64,000 bases of DNA from Pycnococcus provasolii. Taxonomy: Eukaryota; Chlorophyta; Pseudoscourfieldiophyceae; Pseudoscourfieldiales; Pycnococcaceae. Location of the stretch: NCBI GenBank assembly GCA_938743325.2, contig OW568861.1:930001-994000 (forward strand). Direction: 5' to 3'. The notes under the pieces were generated by a model. It was given only the letters and a program-made list of their open reading frames with translations. It made no database searches and was not told where the DNA came from. Positions 29,709 to 38,687 of the stretch are shown here, piece by piece. The translations under genes were made by a program, and so were the position numbers. Position 1 is the stretch's first letter, and every line of letters starts with the position of its first letter.

Positions 29709-31214
29709 ATGGCGGCGGAGACCACCGCCCCCTCACCCTCACCCTCCGCCTCACCCTCCGCCTCACCCTCCGCCTGCTCGTCGTGCTTGCTGAGACTCCA
29801 AAGCATAACGGACTTTGCGCAGTACTTCTGCACAGCGTCGCACTCCCTCACCGCCACGCCTGCGACGCCTCCGTGCCCGCTCTGCCTCGGCATACTCACG
29901 CCAACTCCGAGAACCAAAGACTGGCCCGCATGCGCATACCAGGCGTCGCAGCTCGCTCTTAGGGAAGAGTACGACTACAAGCTCTTTCAGTCCCTCGTCG
30001 TACGACTCGAAGTCGACGCGAAAATTCCCGACCAAGAAAAAGATGGACTATCCCTACGCACCGTCGTGCACGGCGTCGTCATTGAGGGACTTCGGAGAAC
30101 ACTAGAGGACTGCAACGTGGACGTCAGGCCTGATTTAGCATCGAACGAGTCGGCATTGCGCCTGTATGCGCGCATCGTCGACGACGACAACGACGACAGC
30201 AACGACAACCCAGAACCGTCGACGTCAAACCGAAACCCGCACGCGCCACCGCCACCCAAAAGAAGAGACTTCCGTGGACGCAACAACAAATATAGCAAGA
30301 AGAATACAGCAACACCGAATGCACTAAAGCTTGCGTGCCGCTTCGTCGCACCGAGCCTGTATGTCGCGGGAAGGTACGTCAAGGAGATGCGCTCGCTCGC
30401 GCAGAGCCCGTGGTTCGACCTTGAGTTGAACGAGCGGGTCGGCGACGGGTCCGTGCAGGAGGTGCTGTACGATGCCCTGCGACGCTCCGGCGCACTTCCG
30501 TCAAGCGAGAGGTGCAAGCTTATATCCGCGGGACGCGAGGATCTCGACGTGCGCATGCTCGGCGAAGGACGTCCGTTTGTCATCGAGGCGGTCAATCCCA
30601 CGACACCAAGCGTGAATGCGGAGATGCTCCCAGTCGCAACGCGCGACCTAGAGGAGGGAGACTACGGCGCGTACGCACGAGGATTGCGCGTCTGCTCGAG
30701 CCAAGGAACGAGCTTGAGGCAGCTGCAGGAAGGTGAGAGCCAGAAGACAAAGTTCTACGAGGCTCTGTGCTACTCACTATCCCCGCTGACGGATGAGGAG
30801 GTGCAGCGTCTCACGTGGAGCGAAGGCGTCACGATCGCGCAGGCAACGCCACTTCGCGTGCTGCATCGCCGTTCGAGCGTCGTTCGCGAGAGGTGCGTTC
30901 TGAGTTGCCGCCCCGAGGTGGTGGCTGGAACGCATGGACGCGCATTCGTCCTTCACCTGTCGACGACCGCAGGCACTTACGTCAAAGAGCTCGTCCACGG
31001 CGATCTTGGGCGTACTGTTCCCAGCATATGCAGCCTACTTGGTCGTGGGTGTTGGTGCCTTCAGCTGGACGTGACTTGCGTAGACATGCCATTCGACGGT
31101 ACAGACGACGAAACCCACGACGGCGTGCCTGGTAACTTCGTCGTCGACATCGACGACGACGGCGGCGGCGGCGTTGGCGACGACAGCGACAATGATAAGG
31201 CGCAAAATGTTTGA
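29709..31214 (+). CDS. PUS10: PUS10 tRNA pseudouridine synthase
   Basis: 501 residues from ATG at 29709. The N-terminus has Cys pairs (CSSCLLRL, CPLCLG) of the PUS10 zinc-binding accessory domain. A low-complexity Asp/Asn linker is at about 155-185. The catalytic half begins with SLYVAGRYVKEMRSLAQSPW and contains the active-site motif SAGREDLDVRMLGEGRPF near residue 277, then EALCYSLSPLTDEEV and GRAFVLHLSTTAGTYVKELVHGD. PUS10 makes pseudouridine 54/55 in tRNAs. Organisation and length match the family. An Asp/Gly-rich tail follows. The stop is 52 bp from the stop of the converging phosphatase gene. Confidence 0.9.
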   Translation: MAAETTAPSPSPSASPSASPSACSSCLLRLQSITDFAQYFCTASHSLTATPATPPCPLCLGILTPTPRTKDWPACAYQASQLALREEYDYKLFQSLVVRLEVDAKIPDQEKDGLSLRTVVHGVVIEGLRRTLEDCNVDVRPDLASNESALRLYARIVDDDNDDSNDNPEPSTSNRNPHAPPPPKRRDFRGRNNKYSKKNTATPNALKLACRFVAPSLYVAGRYVKEMRSLAQSPWFDLELNERVGDGSVQEVLYDALRRSGALPSSERCKLISAGREDLDVRMLGEGRPFVIEAVNPTTPSVNAEMLPVATRDLEEGDYGAYARGLRVCSSQGTSLRQLQEGESQKTKFYEALCYSLSPLTDEEVQRLTWSEGVTIAQATPLRVLHRRSSVVRERCVLSCRPEVVAGTHGRAFVLHLSTTAGTYVKELVHGDLGRTVPSICSLLGRGCWCLQLDVTCVDMPFDGTDDETHDGVPGNFVVDIDDDGGGGVGDDSDNDKAQNV

Positions 31215-31266
31215 GTCGTTCGAACGTGTAATTGTTTAGAAAATAATAAAGGTACCATCATTACAG

Positions 31267-32010
31267 TCAATCAAAGGCGAAATGTTGTTGTGTTGTGTTT
31301 TTGCATCGACGCAATTCTGTGCAGGCACCATGGTTGAGTTCGTTTGGCGTATCGCACACAGGGGTGAAGCCCATGTGTACAGTCGACGCATTCACAATCT
31401 TCCAACTCGAATGATGGTGACTGGTGCCATTATAGTTGCGTTGGAATGTCATATGTACGAAAGTGTCAAAGTCAAGGTTCGGCCAGCTCCCCGCGACACA
31501 TCGTGACGACATGTTTGCCGTGCACCCGAGAGCGGTTGCCACAGCTCCGATCATGGTATGCCTCCAGCTGACGGCGACGACGGCACCTGCATCGAGATCG
31601 CCAAGGATCGCGTTGGCCAATGTCTGTTCGTCTCCGCGCGCGAAGGATGTGTTGATGGAAATGTTACGCGCAATCGCCAGTGGAATAAATGTTTCGTATT
31701 CACGCGCCATGAAAGGCGGCTTGCCAGGATTTATTGCGTAAAGTTTGCACGGCGGTTTGAGTCGTCGTGTGTTCGCGAAGAGCGAAGGGAGAAATCGCGC
31801 GCGCGAAATCCCACTCGTGCACAGGTGGGTTCCACACGCCGGCTGGTAGCACTCACCGTGACGGAAGAGGAAGACGGACATAGTTGCGTGAGTAGTCTTC
31901 ATCATCACAACCGGTACCGGCGCCGCCGCCACGAGAAGAAGAACGGCCACCCAGGCTACCAGCACCGCCGTCCGAGTGGTGACGCAGGAGGTGCGGCTGT
32001 CAGCAGACAT
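31267..32010 (-). CDS. type II membrane histidine-phosphatase-family protein
   Basis: 247 residues from ATG at 32010; the frame stays open upstream across the divergent promoter and into the neighbour, which is judged non-coding. Residues about 12-37 are a membrane anchor (VLVAWVAVLLLVAAAPVPVV). The lumenal part has FLFRHGE, the phosphohistidine motif of the histidine phosphatase superfamily, and a later SWRHTMIGA giving the second His. In between is the Arg/Lys-poor core LANAILGDLDAGAVVAV. Several Asn-X-Ser/Thr sites fit a secretory protein. The substrate is unknown; a glycan-phosphate such as in xylose phosphatases is one possibility. It diverges from a glycosyltransferase candidate. Confidence 0.65.
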   Translation of the reverse strand: MSADSRTSCVTTRTAVLVAWVAVLLLVAAAPVPVVMMKTTHATMSVFLFRHGECYQPACGTHLCTSGISRARFLPSLFANTRRLKPPCKLYAINPGKPPFMAREYETFIPLAIARNISINTSFARGDEQTLANAILGDLDAGAVVAVSWRHTMIGAVATALGCTANMSSRCVAGSWPNLDFDTFVHMTFQRNYNGTSHHHSSWKIVNASTVHMGFTPVCDTPNELNHGACTELRRCKNTTQQHFAFD

Positions 32011-32182
32011 GGAAAATCCGTCGGGAAGATTCGTTGTTGTTGATTTTGATGAATCGAAATTGGGGCTTTGAGCTTTCCATTTTGGTGACCGCCCATGCGT
32101 TACTCCCCCCCTCCCTCCCCCCCTCCCTCCGCCCATCCGAACACACGGCGCGACAGCTCGCTTACCTCCCTCCGTGCGTAAC
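32011..32182. promoter_or_regulatory. bidirectional promoter, phosphatase / glycosyltransferase candidate
   Basis: 172 bp between diverging ATGs. It carries a pyrimidine tract of CCCTCC units (32104-32134) and no telomere-like motif. Confidence 0.5.
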
Positions 32183-33382
32183 ATGGTGGTGCTCAGCAGG
32201 CACGGCACGTTCTTCAGGCGCTCGTCGTCGTCAGGCACGCGAAAACAATGCGCAAAACTCGCTCTCATCATCATCTTCCTCCTCTTCGTCCTGACCGCGA
32301 CCCGAGCTGTGAAGCGCACCGCCACCTTACTGCTGACAATCTTTGAGGAATCCTCAGTGCCGTCATACAGCAGCAGGAGGCTATCGGCGAGGTTCAGCAG
32401 GGACTCTTCCGGCGGGGGCGCTGGCACGAAATCCACCACCACCACGATCAATACTAATAATCGTCGCGAACATCATGATGGGTCATCAGGCTTGCGCATC
32501 GCAGTCTGCGTCACTGGGCAGATAGGACGGCTCGAGCTAGGTAGCAAGGCCCAAAACCTGCTCAAATCGCTTGACCGGCAAGCTGACTTTGTAGACCTTT
32601 ATGTGTCGCTGGAAGAGGGCGCCGTTCATTACAACAATGTGCCGAAGTTTAAGTCAGTTTGCGGCACCGACATCGAGACTATGCGTGACACCTTCAGGCC
32701 GTGGCTTCGTTTGACACGCGAGCAGAGCGACGACGACTCGTTTCCCATCAACACGAATCTTCCGATATATCAACAAAAATGGTGGAATTTTACGCGCGAC
32801 ATTCTTGATCATCGCACCAAGAACAATATCCGCCAATTTCGACACTCGCGGTGGTGTGCGCAGGCGATGCAGGAGCGAGAGATTAGACTTGGTTTTCACT
32901 ACCACGGCTTTGTTCGCATTCGCGATAACTCTATTGTGCTCAAACCGTTTCGTTTTCCCACTGCATTGTTGCGTTCCACCTTGCCGATGGTTGCCGTGCG
33001 AAAGTGCATGTCATGGGGTGGGTATAATGACAAGACGATCATTGGCAATCGCTTGGCGTTCGATGCAGCGTTGCGCGGGAGCTCGGAAGGCTACTACTTA
33101 TCACCGATGGTTCAACGAAATCACAGCTTACGGAACCCAGAGCAACTCACCAAGGCGGTGCTAGACGAGGCGGGCGTGCAAGCTATCCTCGACAACGAAA
33201 TGCTTCCATTCGTAGATTCTCGGTGCGGTGGGCGAGGTGGCACGCCGTGCTTGTCCCAACAGTGGAAGGACTGTCATGTCAGTCGTCCGTGGTATTGGCG
33301 CATCCGTGTGTGCAATAATACTGAAATGGCAAGGAAGACGATGTGTCCACCGCGTTGCAGCAACAAAGTCGGAGTCGTCTAG
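32183..33382 (+). CDS. putative Golgi type II glycosyltransferase-like protein
   Basis: 399 residues from ATG at 32183 (the GTG three codons earlier was rejected). A basic tail and a hydrophobic anchor at about residues 23-43 (LALIIIFLLFVLTA) are followed by a Ser/Thr-rich stem. A catalytic-looking domain then begins with LRIAVCVTGQIGRLELGSKAQNLL, a Rossmann-like first strand of the kind seen in many algal DUF/GT proteins. GFVRIRDNSIVLKP resembles the RxRxD area of such enzymes. The C-terminus is Cys-rich (at least six Cys). I cannot name a GT family; transferase activity is inferred from topology and the N-terminal strand. Confidence 0.5.
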   Translation: MVVLSRHGTFFRRSSSSGTRKQCAKLALIIIFLLFVLTATRAVKRTATLLLTIFEESSVPSYSSRRLSARFSRDSSGGGAGTKSTTTTINTNNRREHHDGSSGLRIAVCVTGQIGRLELGSKAQNLLKSLDRQADFVDLYVSLEEGAVHYNNVPKFKSVCGTDIETMRDTFRPWLRLTREQSDDDSFPINTNLPIYQQKWWNFTRDILDHRTKNNIRQFRHSRWCAQAMQEREIRLGFHYHGFVRIRDNSIVLKPFRFPTALLRSTLPMVAVRKCMSWGGYNDKTIIGNRLAFDAALRGSSEGYYLSPMVQRNHSLRNPEQLTKAVLDEAGVQAILDNEMLPFVDSRCGGRGGTPCLSQQWKDCHVSRPWYWRIRVCNNTEMARKTMCPPRCSNKVGVV

Positions 33383-33480
33383 AGTTCAACCAAGTCTTAA
33401 TAGTTTTGTTGTAACGTCTTTGATATGATGCATAGGATACAGTAAGTTAATAACTCAAAGAGCAGTCGGTTTTAACCACC
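33383..33480. other. convergent 3' gap
   Basis: 98 bp between two converging stops; nothing else seen. Confidence 0.5.
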
Positions 33481-34785
33481 TCACTTTGCCGCGAGATTCC
33501 AAGCATTGTTGGGGCGATTCGCGGCAACGTATTTGCTCACTGAAGTACTGTGCTGACGCGCACTCGACATCGGGCGATACTCTGCAATCGTTCCATGCAT
33601 GCTTTGCGCGTCGGGCACTTGTCCATACCATCGCACTCCGCCAACTGGTCCGTCGCGTCGAGCTGCACGCACGAGGTCCTCTTCCACTGCGACCGCGACG
33701 TCCTCCACGTAGACGACGCGACGTGGTGGTCCTGTGATGACAAGCGTTCGTCCCATCATGCGTGCGTGATTGTGATGCGTGCTCGCATCGGCAAGACGTC
33801 TCATTTCCTCGTCTGTGGAGGTGACACCTCGTCCCAGCCAGCTTCCCACCAGGAAATGGCGTGCCGGGTGCGTGGAGAACGACGCTTCGCCCGACAGCGT
33901 GTGGAAAGCTCGCAGAAGCCTCGCACTCAGCGCCGCGCCGCGCCACACTCGTATTTCCGCCATCGCTCCTCGAAATGCGAGTCCAGCTTCATCCATGGAC
34001 GTGCGTCCAGCTCCAACACCGAAGCGCAGGTCGCTCCACGACGCGCTTGCACCACGAGCAGGTCCAAGGTACTGCCGCGACATGCGGCATGATCCTACGA
34101 GTTTTCCGTCGCGGAATACGCTTGCGGTTCGTACTTGCAGTGTTCGTCGTTGCCGCAGCTGCGTCGTTTGCGCAGCCACACTTACGGGCACCTTGCCATC
34201 GTCGTAGCTGACGGCAAGGTGTGTCCACGTCCCCGGCTCAGGCGCGAGCGCTCGCCTTGCACCGCACGTCGCCTTGGCCGACGCGAAAAATGTGAATTCC
34301 AAGGCGTTGGACGTAATCGCCCACTCGAATCCTTGTCCTACCTTGCGCACACCCTGGCTCGCAAGAACTTGCCTCGTTGCGTCGGCATTTCTGTTTCTCC
34401 TGACCCACATTTCAACGGCGAAGGGCGTACGTGCGAGCGAAAGGTTGCTTACGGCGATGAAGTCGCCAACCTGGTTGAGAGCGACGGCGGCGGACTGTGC
34501 ACTGGCCTCCCACGCCTCCTCTCCAAAGGTTTCGCTGCGTTCTAAGCGCACATCAGTCCTCCAGCTCGTTCGTCCTGGCGTGAAGGATCGTGACGACGCG
34601 TACAGTCCCGTTTTTCTGTCGAGAAGTCCCGCGAGTCGCGCGTCGTACTGCGCGTTCGAAGGGTGCGTATCGTACGGCGCGTTCTCGTTCGACGGGTACA
34701 CGGCGAGGTCCTGCGCCTGCGAGGCGGCCCTCAGGCTGAGGACTGCGAGAAGCACCTTAAGCGGCACGCGAGCACGCCTCAACAT
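33481..34785 (-). CDS. secreted concanavalin-A-like lectin/LamG-fold protein
   Basis: 434 residues from ATG at 34785, giving a good signal peptide (LKVLLAVLSLRAASQAQ); the upstream open stretch is not used. Residues about 115-310 look like a LamG/pentraxin jelly-roll: AVEMWVRRNRNADATRQVLASQG, GTWTHLAVSYDDGK, SVFRDGKLVGSCR, LRFGVGAG and FRGAMAEIRVWRGA are the characteristic strands. The C-terminal 120 residues are unassigned. This predicts an extracellular or vacuolar carbohydrate- or protein-binding protein. There is no membrane segment other than the signal. It diverges from VPS22 across 290 bp. Confidence 0.7.
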   Translation of the reverse strand: MLRRARVPLKVLLAVLSLRAASQAQDLAVYPSNENAPYDTHPSNAQYDARLAGLLDRKTGLYASSRSFTPGRTSWRTDVRLERSETFGEEAWEASAQSAAVALNQVGDFIAVSNLSLARTPFAVEMWVRRNRNADATRQVLASQGVRKVGQGFEWAITSNALEFTFFASAKATCGARRALAPEPGTWTHLAVSYDDGKVPVSVAAQTTQLRQRRTLQVRTASVFRDGKLVGSCRMSRQYLGPARGASASWSDLRFGVGAGRTSMDEAGLAFRGAMAEIRVWRGAALSARLLRAFHTLSGEASFSTHPARHFLVGSWLGRGVTSTDEEMRRLADASTHHNHARMMGRTLVITGPPRRVVYVEDVAVAVEEDLVRAARRDGPVGGVRWYGQVPDAQSMHGTIAEYRPMSSARQHSTSVSKYVAANRPNNAWNLAAK

Positions 34786-35075
34786 CGATATCGGTATCGG
34801 ATTGCACCAAGCAGTAGCTTTGTGACTCGAATCGAACTTGGAGTCCTGCCCACCTGTCCTGCCCACCTGTCCTTGATTCCGGACTCACCAATCCCCGAAC
34901 TCACTGTTCTAAATTCTAAAAGCCCGTTTGTTTGGCACAACCTGGCAGCCTGGTTTGGCACTCGTTTGGAAACGTGCTCATTTTGGTGTCGTCGGCGTTG
35001 GCGTTGGCAGTGTTATTGTTGGTGAGTTTGCACTTGGTCCTGTGTATACGGTTGGTGTGAACAAGGTTGTTGAGC
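34786..35075. promoter_or_regulatory. bidirectional promoter, lectin-like / VPS22
   Basis: 290 bp with TGCCCACCTGTCC direct repeats (34845-34873) and no telomere-like motif. Confidence 0.45.
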
Positions 35076-35837
35076 ATGCGTCGCCGCCCTGGCATATCCG
35101 GGCTGCAGCGACAGCAGGCGCAGCGCGAGGCGTTCAGCGACCTCGGATCCGTCGCTGCATCCGCGCGACAACTTGCCATGGAGGAACAGCTGCAAAGCTT
35201 TCAGTCGCAGCTTGCACAGTTCGCGCTCAAGCACCGCGCTGATATCAACAGCCAACCCGCGTTTCGAGCGAGCTTCCACAAGATGTGCCGAGATATTGGC
35301 GTCGACCCACTCGCTTCTAACAAGGGCTTCTGGAGCGAGGCGCTGGGGCTCGGCGAGTTCTACTTCGAGCTGGGCGTGCAGGTGGCTGAGGCGTGTATGG
35401 CAAGCCGGCTCGAGACGGGTGGACTCATTCCGCTCGACGTGCTCGTCAGGCGCGTCAACAAGAGAAGAGGCACTGCCGTCAGCGGCGAGGTGTCGATCGA
35501 CGACGTCAAGCAAGCCATCGGGAGCTTGGGGAAACTTGGAAGCACATTTAAACTCGAGATGGTTTCAGGTAAGTACCTCGTCAGGAGCGTGCCAGGCGAG
35601 CTCTCGCCAGACGCCGCCGCGGCGATCGACGTTGCTGCGCAGGATCCAGACGGCGCTATATCTGAGGACAGCCTTGCGCAGCGTTTCGGCGGAGGCGTGG
35701 GTGGCCTCGTGCGCGCCAGAGAGGCGCTCGAGAGCTTCATGCGAGACGGCATGGCTTGGGTAGATGACCAACGCGAGCCTGGTAAGTATTGGTACTACCT
35801 TCCAGCGTCGAGCGAGAAATGGTCCGAAGTACTTTGA
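35076..35837 (+). CDS. SNF8: VPS22/SNF8 subunit of ESCRT-II
   Basis: 253 residues from ATG at 35076. It begins MRRRPGISGLQRQQAQREAF, a family-typical start. Then come SFQSQLAQFALKHRADINSQPAFRASFHKMC and a WxxxLGLGEFYFELGVQVAEAC stretch. The C-terminus holds two winged-helix domains (IDDVKQAIGSLGKLGSTF..., ending GMAWVDDQREPGKYWYYLP). VPS22 with VPS25 and VPS36 forms ESCRT-II, which sorts ubiquitinated cargo into multivesicular bodies. Full length, no insertions. It converges on TRAPPC5 with only 47 bp between the stops. Confidence 0.93.
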   Translation: MRRRPGISGLQRQQAQREAFSDLGSVAASARQLAMEEQLQSFQSQLAQFALKHRADINSQPAFRASFHKMCRDIGVDPLASNKGFWSEALGLGEFYFELGVQVAEACMASRLETGGLIPLDVLVRRVNKRRGTAVSGEVSIDDVKQAIGSLGKLGSTFKLEMVSGKYLVRSVPGELSPDAAAAIDVAAQDPDGAISEDSLAQRFGGGVGGLVRAREALESFMRDGMAWVDDQREPGKYWYYLPASSEKWSEVL

Positions 35838-35884
35838 GCGAAGCAAAAAATATTACATGTTATACATACATCATTGTACATTCT

Positions 35885-36511
35885 TCACGCAGCCAGCCTC
35901 GCCTCGCGTTGTAGCACACTGCGGTCGAGCTTGATGAGGATAGTCGTGCGCACGCGAGAGGGTACGCTCACCGTGTTTCCAGGTCCCACCGTCGCAGCGG
36001 CGGGAGTTCCTGGGAGTGGCATTGCGTGCGCTGTGACACGAGCTGGAAAGCCTGCGGCATCCAGAACGCCGCGCACGACACCCGCGGCGAAGCTACCGCC
36101 GCAGTTGACGCTGTTTTCCATCTCTTTTGGCACAGATATGAAGCGATTCAAGACCAGGTCGTTGTCGCTGATCATGTACTCGTCATCCTCCTCCGTGACA
36201 CCCTTCTCCAGCGCGTCTGCAACCTTTCCAAACAGGCTCTTCCAGACCGACGTGTGCAAGAAACCGAGGATACCAAGGATGCGCGTCTCACGCCGCCGCC
36301 CTTTCTCGCGCAAGCACAGCACCTCGAGCATGCGTTCTCCAACCTCGTATCCCACATCCTCGAGCCTCCTCTCGAGCTCCACGATCGATCTTGCGGATCG
36401 CGCTTGGCTGTACTGCACGAGCTCGCTGAATAGAAAGCTCATAGCACTCAAGCTCACCTCGCTCTTTCCCGTGGGCAGCGGAACGTCCCATCGCCCTTGA
36501 GTTGTCGCCAT
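35885..36511 (-). CDS. TRAPPC5: TRAPPC5/Trs31 TRAPP-complex subunit
   Basis: 208 residues from ATG at 36511. The core follows the Bet3-fold Trs31 subfamily: FLFSELVQYSQARSARSIVELERRL, VGERMLEVLCLREKGRRRETRILGIL, SVWKSLFGKVADALEKG, DNDLVLNRFISVPKEM, CGGSFAAGVVRGVLDAAGFPARVTAH. TRAPP complexes activate Rab GTPases in ER-Golgi and autophagy traffic. A Gly/Pro/Thr-rich insert of about 25 residues near the C-terminus is the only oddity. Confidence 0.94.
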   Translation of the reverse strand: MATTQGRWDVPLPTGKSEVSLSAMSFLFSELVQYSQARSARSIVELERRLEDVGYEVGERMLEVLCLREKGRRRETRILGILGFLHTSVWKSLFGKVADALEKGVTEEDDEYMISDNDLVLNRFISVPKEMENSVNCGGSFAAGVVRGVLDAAGFPARVTAHAMPLPGTPAAATVGPGNTVSVPSRVRTTILIKLDRSVLQREARLAA

Positions 36512-38687
36512 AGGTAATCGATATCTATTTGGTGTTGTTGTTTGAATTGGGAGGGATTGGGTTTGTTGTTGTGAGCTTAGGATTATAGATGCATGTGTGT
36601 GCGCGCTGAATCGTTTTCTTCCACAAGGAAATCACAACACGTCGAGGCATCAGAGTGGTGCATGTAGTACGTCTGTCGGTCAGTCCTTTCGGTCCGATCA
36701 GGTCTGTAATAGGTTAGGTATTTACGATCCTCACGCGCCTCGACTGTGTTGGTGAAACGTGTGTGTGTGCGTGTGCTCGCGTGCTACGAAACTTACCCGC
36801 TCTGTGAACTCGCTCGCCTCTGTCGCCTCTGTTATGCCCTAGAGTTCCCAAAAGATTGTGTGTAGTTTTGGGGAGATGGCGTCAGCAACGAGAGTAAGCC
36901 CCGTTGTGTTGGTAGGTTGCATCCCCACTGGTCACATGACTGTGTCGTTGGCGATTGTTTGTTCACGCGTCAGCCCGCAGCCAACGTCGCGTTTGACAGC
37001 GTGCGCTGCCGTTGCACCTCGTCTGAAGGTGCGGCACTTTCTGCCCGTCGCCCGGGGACTTTCCCCAGCACCACCGGTCTCCGTGTGCACGCCCGTGTAT
37101 CGTCCAGAAACTGTCCCCTTCGTGAGAGGCTCTTTGGTGATGAGCGTGCACCTTTGCGAGACCCTTCCCTTGAGAAGTGAACTCGCGACAAGACCGAGGC
37201 ACCGACAGTGACCCTTCGCGCTGCGCCGTACCTGTCGCACGTAGAGTTTTGGAATAGTGTTCGTCAGTATTGTTTTTCTTTGTGATTCTCACCCTGATGA
37301 GTTCCCCCTTTCTTTGATGATCCTTGCGGTGAAACAAGCCGTCAGCTGGTGGTGCATAACAATATCAATCCGTTCTCCACAACAGACTTCGTAGAAGTCT
37401 TATAGGACCGCCGAATTTATTCTATGGATGCGGATATTTTCCTCACACGGCTTATTTCTTCGGAACACGCTACTGAGTGCTTCTCCCGTCCCCTCCCTTC
37501 CCCGCCACCTAGCAGGACGTACCTTACGTGTAACCAGCAGTGCCGGTGTTCGTTGTGAGCAGCACTGCGCTGTGCTGTGCGTACAAGTAGGTAACGCCTC
37601 AGCACGCCTGCTTTTGTTTCTCTCTCTCTCTCTCTCCCTGGGTGTGTGTTGTGTTGTGTTGTGTTGATTTGTGCTGCAGCTGCTGCTGCTGGTTAGGTTG
37701 GGGAGAATGGCGGCGGCGCACTGGGGGGACCCGGGGCGAGGAGGGGGAGGAGCACGCCCGGAAAACAGACCAGCGAGGTATCCCCCAAAAGCGGGCACAC
37801 AAAAACCCCGGCGCCTTTCTTCGTGCCGTTGCCCGATTTCTCCCCAGGCAGCCAGGCAGCCAGGTGCGAGGAACAACGCACGCGACTCATGGCGTTTCGT
37901 TTGCTCACCCCGTGGCCTATTGTATGGAGACGTCTCACGAGAAGTATCATGGGGCCAACCTCCTTGTTCCCGATGATGCCCGATGACGAGAGGCCTTGAC
38001 GAGATGGCCGGTCAGGTGGTACATCTGGTGTCAGGTGAGATCGCACGCAGGAGCCATGAGGATCCCACGACAGGTGACATTGGTGTCTTTGGTGATGACA
38101 GGGGCAAAGCGATAGGGGCAAAGCGGGACGGAGGCGTGCTTGTTGAAGTGGTACAGTAAGTGGTCTGGCACCGTGCATTTGCATAGTGCATTACCTTTAC
38201 CAGGCACCTGGTCGGTTGTTGAATCCAAAAGAGGGTGGTCTTTCACTCTTTCGTGTGCTCTGTGCTCTGTGCTCTGTTGTGTGCCTCTGTTGTCTGTGAT
38301 ATGTAGGCCAATAGGTATCTCCTTCGACTTCGACTTCGCTGCCTGCCTTCTGCTTTCGTTGCCCTCCCCTCCCCTCCTCGTCCTCCTCAGTCCTCGCCTC
38401 CTGTCCTCGCGCCTCCTACCTCTAGTCCTCGACGACGCGGACGAGCGGGCGGTTCCCCCCTCCCCTTCTCTCCTGCAAGCAACCCTCAAGCAACCAGCGG
38501 CAGCAACGCAGCTCGGGCCTCACCACGCAACGCAACGCAAGGCAAGGCTCGCGGGTTCCGCCCAGCACCGAACAATCTCGGGCTCCATCTCGGGCCAACG
38601 CCCCCCCTCTCACCCCCGCGTCCTCAACGCCACACCGACCGCTGGCTGGCTGGGCTGACGAGGCGTTCTCTGGTCTCTGCCTACGCC
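36512..38687. other. 2.2 kb stretch without a recognisable gene
   Basis: The longest gap in the window, between TRAPPC5 and the Ig-like surface protein (both 5' ends face it). It contains GT runs (36763-36775), a CT/TC microsatellite followed by TGTGT repeats (37619-37665), CAGCCAGG repeats (37848-37864) and CTCTGTG repeats (38247-38300). Small frames such as 36858-37211 and 37707-37976 encode no known protein. No tRNA or snRNA signature was recognised. It could hold promoters, a non-coding RNA or a spliced small gene. Confidence 0.5.
37619..37665. repeat. CT microsatellite and TGTGT repeats
   Basis: TCTCTCTCTC run followed by GTGTTGTGTTGTGTTG. Confidence 0.85.

Noticed and set aside
32011-32451. 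N-terminal extension of the histidine phosphatase
   Set aside because: Would run through the shared promoter and into the neighbouring gene; the ATG at 32010 gives a clean membrane anchor.
36858-37211. 117-codon frame as a gene
   Set aside because: No recognisable domain, no near-neighbour evidence, and its length is not unusual for this base composition.
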